Positions 40,789 to 43,203 of a DNA stretch of 43,203 nucleotides are shown here, in pieces (position 1 is the stretch's first letter; the number at the start of each line of letters is the position of its first letter). The DNA comes from JBFWYO01 sp050186335. GTDB lineage: Bacteria; Pseudomonadota; Alphaproteobacteria; Bin65. The position numbers and the translations under genes are program-made. The notes under the pieces were generated by a model. That model had not been told where the DNA came from, made no database searches, and saw only the letters and a program-made list of their open reading frames with translations. The stretch lies in contig JBFWYO010000034.1 in NCBI GenBank assembly GCA_050186335.1, forward strand, positions 1 through 43,203, written 5' to 3'.

Positions 40789-41775
40789 ATGGGACTACTC
40801 GTCGACGGCAATTGGCAGGATACCTGGTACGACACGAGCGACACCGGCGGCCGCTTCGTGCGCAAGGAAACCGCGTTCCACCATTGGATCACCAAGGACG
40901 GCGCGCCCGGCCCCACCGGGCGCGGCGGCTTCGCGGCCGACACCGGCCGCTATCATTTGTATATTTCGCTGGCTTGCCCGTGGGCCCACCGCACGCTGAT
41001 CTTCCGCAAGCTCAAGCAGCTCGAGTCGCACATTTCGCTGTCGGTGGTGCATTGGCACATGGGGAGCAACGGCTGGGAATTCGTCGACGGGCCGGGCTGC
41101 GCCTGCGACCGCGTGAACAATTCGCGATACATGTATCAGATCTACACAAAATCCAACCCGCATTATACCGGGCGCGTTACCGTGCCGGTGCTGTGGGACA
41201 AGCGCACCGGCGTGATCGTGAACAACGAGTCTTCCGAAATCATCCGGATGTTCAACAGCGCGTTCGACGGGCTGACCGGCGACAACCAGGATTTCTATCC
41301 GGCCGAGCTGCGGCGGGAGATCGATGCGATCAACGAGATCGTCTATCACAAGATCAACAACGGCGTGTACAAGGCCGGCTTCGCGACCACGCAGCAGGCT
41401 TACACCGAGGCGGCGAAGGAGCTGTTCGAGGCGCTCGACATGGTCGAGGCGCGCCTGGCCAACCAACGCTATCTCGTCGGCGCGCGCCTGACCGAAGCGG
41501 ATTGGCGCCTGTTCACGACCCTCGTGCGTTTCGATCCGGTCTATGTCGGCCACTTCAAGTGCAACCTGCGCCGCATCGTCGACTACCCGAACATCGACAA
41601 CTACATGCGCGAGCTGTACCAGATGCCGGGCATCGCCGAGACGGTCGACCTGCACCACATCAAGCACCATTATTACGGCAGCCATAAGCACGTGAACCCG
41701 GCCGGCATCGTGCCGCTCGGCCCGACCCTGAATTACGCCGCCCCGCACGACCGCGCACGGCTGAAGGCGGCGTAA
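40789..41775 (+). CDS. Glutathionyl-hydroquinone reductase (GHR/YqjG family)
   Basis: 328 residues. The N-terminal segment FHHWITKDGAPGPTGRGGFAADTGRYHLY leads into the thioredoxin-like domain with the active-site motif SLACPWAHRTLI (C63), the CPWAHR signature of glutathionyl-hydroquinone reductases. A helical GST domain follows, with the family's DYPNIDNYMRELYQMPGIAETVDLHHIKHHYYGSH (in parts) near the end. These enzymes remove glutathione from glutathionyl-quinols, helping detoxify or recycle quinones. The gene ends just before the convergent EEP gene. A regulator nearby (TetR) may control it. Confidence 0.95.
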   Translation: MGLLVDGNWQDTWYDTSDTGGRFVRKETAFHHWITKDGAPGPTGRGGFAADTGRYHLYISLACPWAHRTLIFRKLKQLESHISLSVVHWHMGSNGWEFVDGPGCACDRVNNSRYMYQIYTKSNPHYTGRVTVPVLWDKRTGVIVNNESSEIIRMFNSAFDGLTGDNQDFYPAELRREIDAINEIVYHKINNGVYKAGFATTQQAYTEAAKELFEALDMVEARLANQRYLVGARLTEADWRLFTTLVRFDPVYVGHFKCNLRRIVDYPNIDNYMRELYQMPGIAETVDLHHIKHHYYGSHKHVNPAGIVPLGPTLNYAAPHDRARLKAA

Positions 41776-41778
41776 CAC

Positions 41779-42765
41779 TCATCCGTCAAATCTGAATTCC
41801 ACCACGATCGGCGCGTGGAACGAGCCCACCGGCGGCGCCGTCGCATCGCGCACGTCGTCCAGCAGATCCTCGTTGTGAATCTCGGTTTTGGCGTGCGCCT
41901 CGAACAGCGCCGACGAGGCGAGGATGTGATCGAGCAGAATCGGCCGCCCGTCGTGGCGGATCGAGAACCGGCGGTCGAGCGGCACCGTCTCGTCGCACAC
42001 GTGCAAGGCACGCGCCGCAAGGTCGCCGGTGCCGACCAGATGGGGTGCCGCGCGCATGATGCGCAGCGCGGTCTCGCGCGCCTCGGCGTTGCAGTCGCCG
42101 CACAAGGCGATCAGCGCGCGCGGGTTTGCGTTCAGCAGATGCTCGACCTCGAGCCGCGCTTCGAGGGCCTGGCCGTCGCGCTTCAGAGCGGCGAGGAAAT
42201 AGCCTTCCGCCCAGCCGGCGGTCGAGCGCCAGGTCGCGGCATCGAGCTTCTGCCCGCGCACGAACGACGCGACCGGCGCACGCAAATGCACGTTCAGGAC
42301 ATGCAGCGACCGCCCGCCCGGCAGATCGACCGCGGCGGCCAGGATCGGCCGCTCCCAGCGCACCTGGTAATCCGGCACCGGCGGCTCGGCGGTGCGCGGC
42401 GCGTAGGCCAGCGGCGGCACGTGCTGATGCCAGACCTGACGCACCCGGACCAGCGGCAGGCGGCTTAGAATCGCCAGATTGTGCACGTCGAGCGCGCTGT
42501 CGAGGTCCGCCTGCCGCGTGCCGGCCAGATGATAATCCGCAAACGGCGTACCTTCGAGCAACCGGCGCAGCGCGCGCAATTCGCGGCGATAGCCGCCGCC
42601 CGGCAGTTCGACGCGCTGGCCGTGAACTTCCTGCAGGCAAAGAATGTCAGCATCGAGCCGCGCCAATTGCCGGCGCAGCACCCGGGCCCGCTCGGGGAAA
42701 CCGGTCGCGAGGTCCCCGTCGTCGTCGAGGTTTTCCAGATTGAAGGTGGCGATTCGCAGGTGCAT
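41779..42765 (-). CDS. Endonuclease/exonuclease/phosphatase (EEP) family protein
   Basis: 328 residues. The EEP metal-site pattern is clear: RIATFNLENLDDDGD (Asn and Glu), ILCLQEVHGQ (Glu), LHVLNVHLRAP, ALCGDCNAE (Asp/Asn), and the closing SFHAPIVVEF, which stands where most members have SDHxP; the Asp of that catalytic Asp-His pair is thus replaced by Phe. Substrates range from DNA to phosphoinositides and sugar phosphates; this one is unknown. No signal peptide is seen. It is divergent from prs, with 188 bases between. Confidence 0.88.
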   Translation of the reverse strand: MHLRIATFNLENLDDDGDLATGFPERARVLRRQLARLDADILCLQEVHGQRVELPGGGYRRELRALRRLLEGTPFADYHLAGTRQADLDSALDVHNLAILSRLPLVRVRQVWHQHVPPLAYAPRTAEPPVPDYQVRWERPILAAAVDLPGGRSLHVLNVHLRAPVASFVRGQKLDAATWRSTAGWAEGYFLAALKRDGQALEARLEVEHLLNANPRALIALCGDCNAEARETALRIMRAAPHLVGTGDLAARALHVCDETVPLDRRFSIRHDGRPILLDHILASSALFEAHAKTEIHNEDLLDDVRDATAPPVGSFHAPIVVEFRFDG

Positions 42766-42953
42766 ATCGAACCAGTCTGGAGCATCCGGGCCGGCGCCGG
42801 AAGAGCGCCGTGCGGGGGCCGCGCGAATCCAGGAATTCCGCGCATTTGCGCACGTTTACAGAACCCCGACGCCCTGTTACAAACCCGGGCGTCCAGGCGG
42901 GCCGGCGCGGGCTTCGGGGGAGGCCGGCGCCTTTGGGGATAAGGTTCAACGGC
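42766..42953. other. Divergent gap between the EEP gene and prs
   Basis: 188 bases. It contains several GC-rich palindromic fragments (for example GCCGGCGCGGGC...GAGGCCGGCGCC around 42901-42931) but no convincing sigma-70 promoter. GGGGATAAGG precedes the prs ATG as ribosome-binding site. Confidence 0.3.
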
Positions 42954-43203
42954 ATGAAACTCATCGCGGGCAACAGCAACCGTCCGCTGGCCGAGGCGAT
43001 GTCGGCCTATCTCAATGTGCCGCTGACCAAAGCCAGCATTCGGCGCTTCTCCGACCTCGAGATCTTCGTCGAGATCGAGGAAAACATCCGCGGCGAGGAT
43101 GTCTTCGTCATCCAATCGACGTCCTATCCCGCCAACGACAACGTGATGGAATTGCTGATCACGCTGGATGCGCTGCGCCGGGCATCGGCGCGCCGCGAGA
43201 CCG
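42954..43203 (+). CDS. prs: Ribose-phosphate pyrophosphokinase (partial, 3' end off window)
   Basis: The first 83 residues are in view. They match the start of bacterial PRPP synthetases: MKLIAGNSNRPLAEAMSAYL, RRFSDLEIFVEIEENIRGEDVFVIQST, then the ATP-site segment YPANDNVMELLITLDALRRASA. The enzyme makes PRPP, needed for nucleotide, histidine and tryptophan synthesis and as co-substrate of the pyrE product at 12.7 kb. ATG 42954 follows AAGG. The open frame continues off the right edge. Confidence 0.96.
   Translation, partial: MKLIAGNSNRPLAEAMSAYLNVPLTKASIRRFSDLEIFVEIEENIRGEDVFVIQSTSYPANDNVMELLITLDALRRASARRET

Noticed and set aside
1..43203. tRNA, rRNA, CRISPR arrays, insertion sequences or prophage
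   Set aside because: No cloverleaf-like sequences, regularly spaced repeats, transposase or integrase motifs were found on reading through both strands; small divergent elements could still be missed by eye.

Overview
The window is GC-rich, gene-dense bacterial chromosome, almost certainly from an alphaproteobacterium. The pointers are a C4-pathway 5-aminolevulinate synthase (hemA), a GapR-family (DUF2312) nucleoid protein, a DUF1244 protein, the hopanoid-transport type proteins HpnN and HpnM, an Irr-box-like palindrome at a dps promoter, and short inverted repeats of the kind common in Rhizobiales-like genomes. No rRNA, tRNA, phage, transposase or CRISPR was seen. One roughly 0.6 kb stretch (about 7.2-7.8 kb) is visibly more AT-rich than the rest.

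Layout. 1-3.1 kb: divergent hpnN (partial, runs off the left edge) and hpnM. 3.2-6.2 kb: a two-gene phosphonate biosynthesis unit, PEP mutase fused to a nucleotidyltransferase, then phosphonopyruvate decarboxylase. 6.4-7.8 kb: a crotonase-fold protein preceded by a low-GC HEPN-like small protein. 7.8-13.4 kb: a near-consensus TPP riboswitch with an apparent Shine-Dalgarno-sequestering hairpin. It heads a complete branched-chain-amino-acid-type (HAAT) ABC transporter (binding protein, permease, permease-ATPase fusion, ATPase), followed by pyrE. 13.5-17.5 kb: a small membrane protein and a dipeptide-type ABC binding protein with two permeases but no ATPases. 17.7-24.2 kb: a diheme cytochrome c, two unknowns, a class III aminotransferase, a Tat-exported phosphodiester-glycosidase-like protein, and a MarR regulator divergent from an NTF2-like/epimerase pair with palindromic operators between them. 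24.4-29.0 kb: hemA, a PadR-like protein, glycerate 2-kinase and pyruvate kinase. 29.1-32 kb: dps, an MFS and an EamA transporter. 32-34.7 kb: N-formylglutamate amidohydrolase and a GCS2-type ligase, DUF1244 and gapR. 34.7-43.2 kb: a lipoprotein and giant indolepyruvate ferredoxin oxidoreductase, an alpha/beta hydrolase and TetR regulator, glutathionyl-hydroquinone reductase, an EEP-family phosphatase/nuclease, and the start of prs.

The best candidate for an undescribed system is the TPP-riboswitch-controlled HAAT transporter. Its RNA leader says the cargo is thiamin or a thiamin precursor, yet the protein family normally carries amino acids, amides or urea. Several enzymes here need TPP (phosphonopyruvate decarboxylase, indolepyruvate oxidoreductase). 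A second item of interest is the compact phosphonate pathway with its built-in nucleotidyltransferase, which suggests phosphonate decoration of the cell surface.
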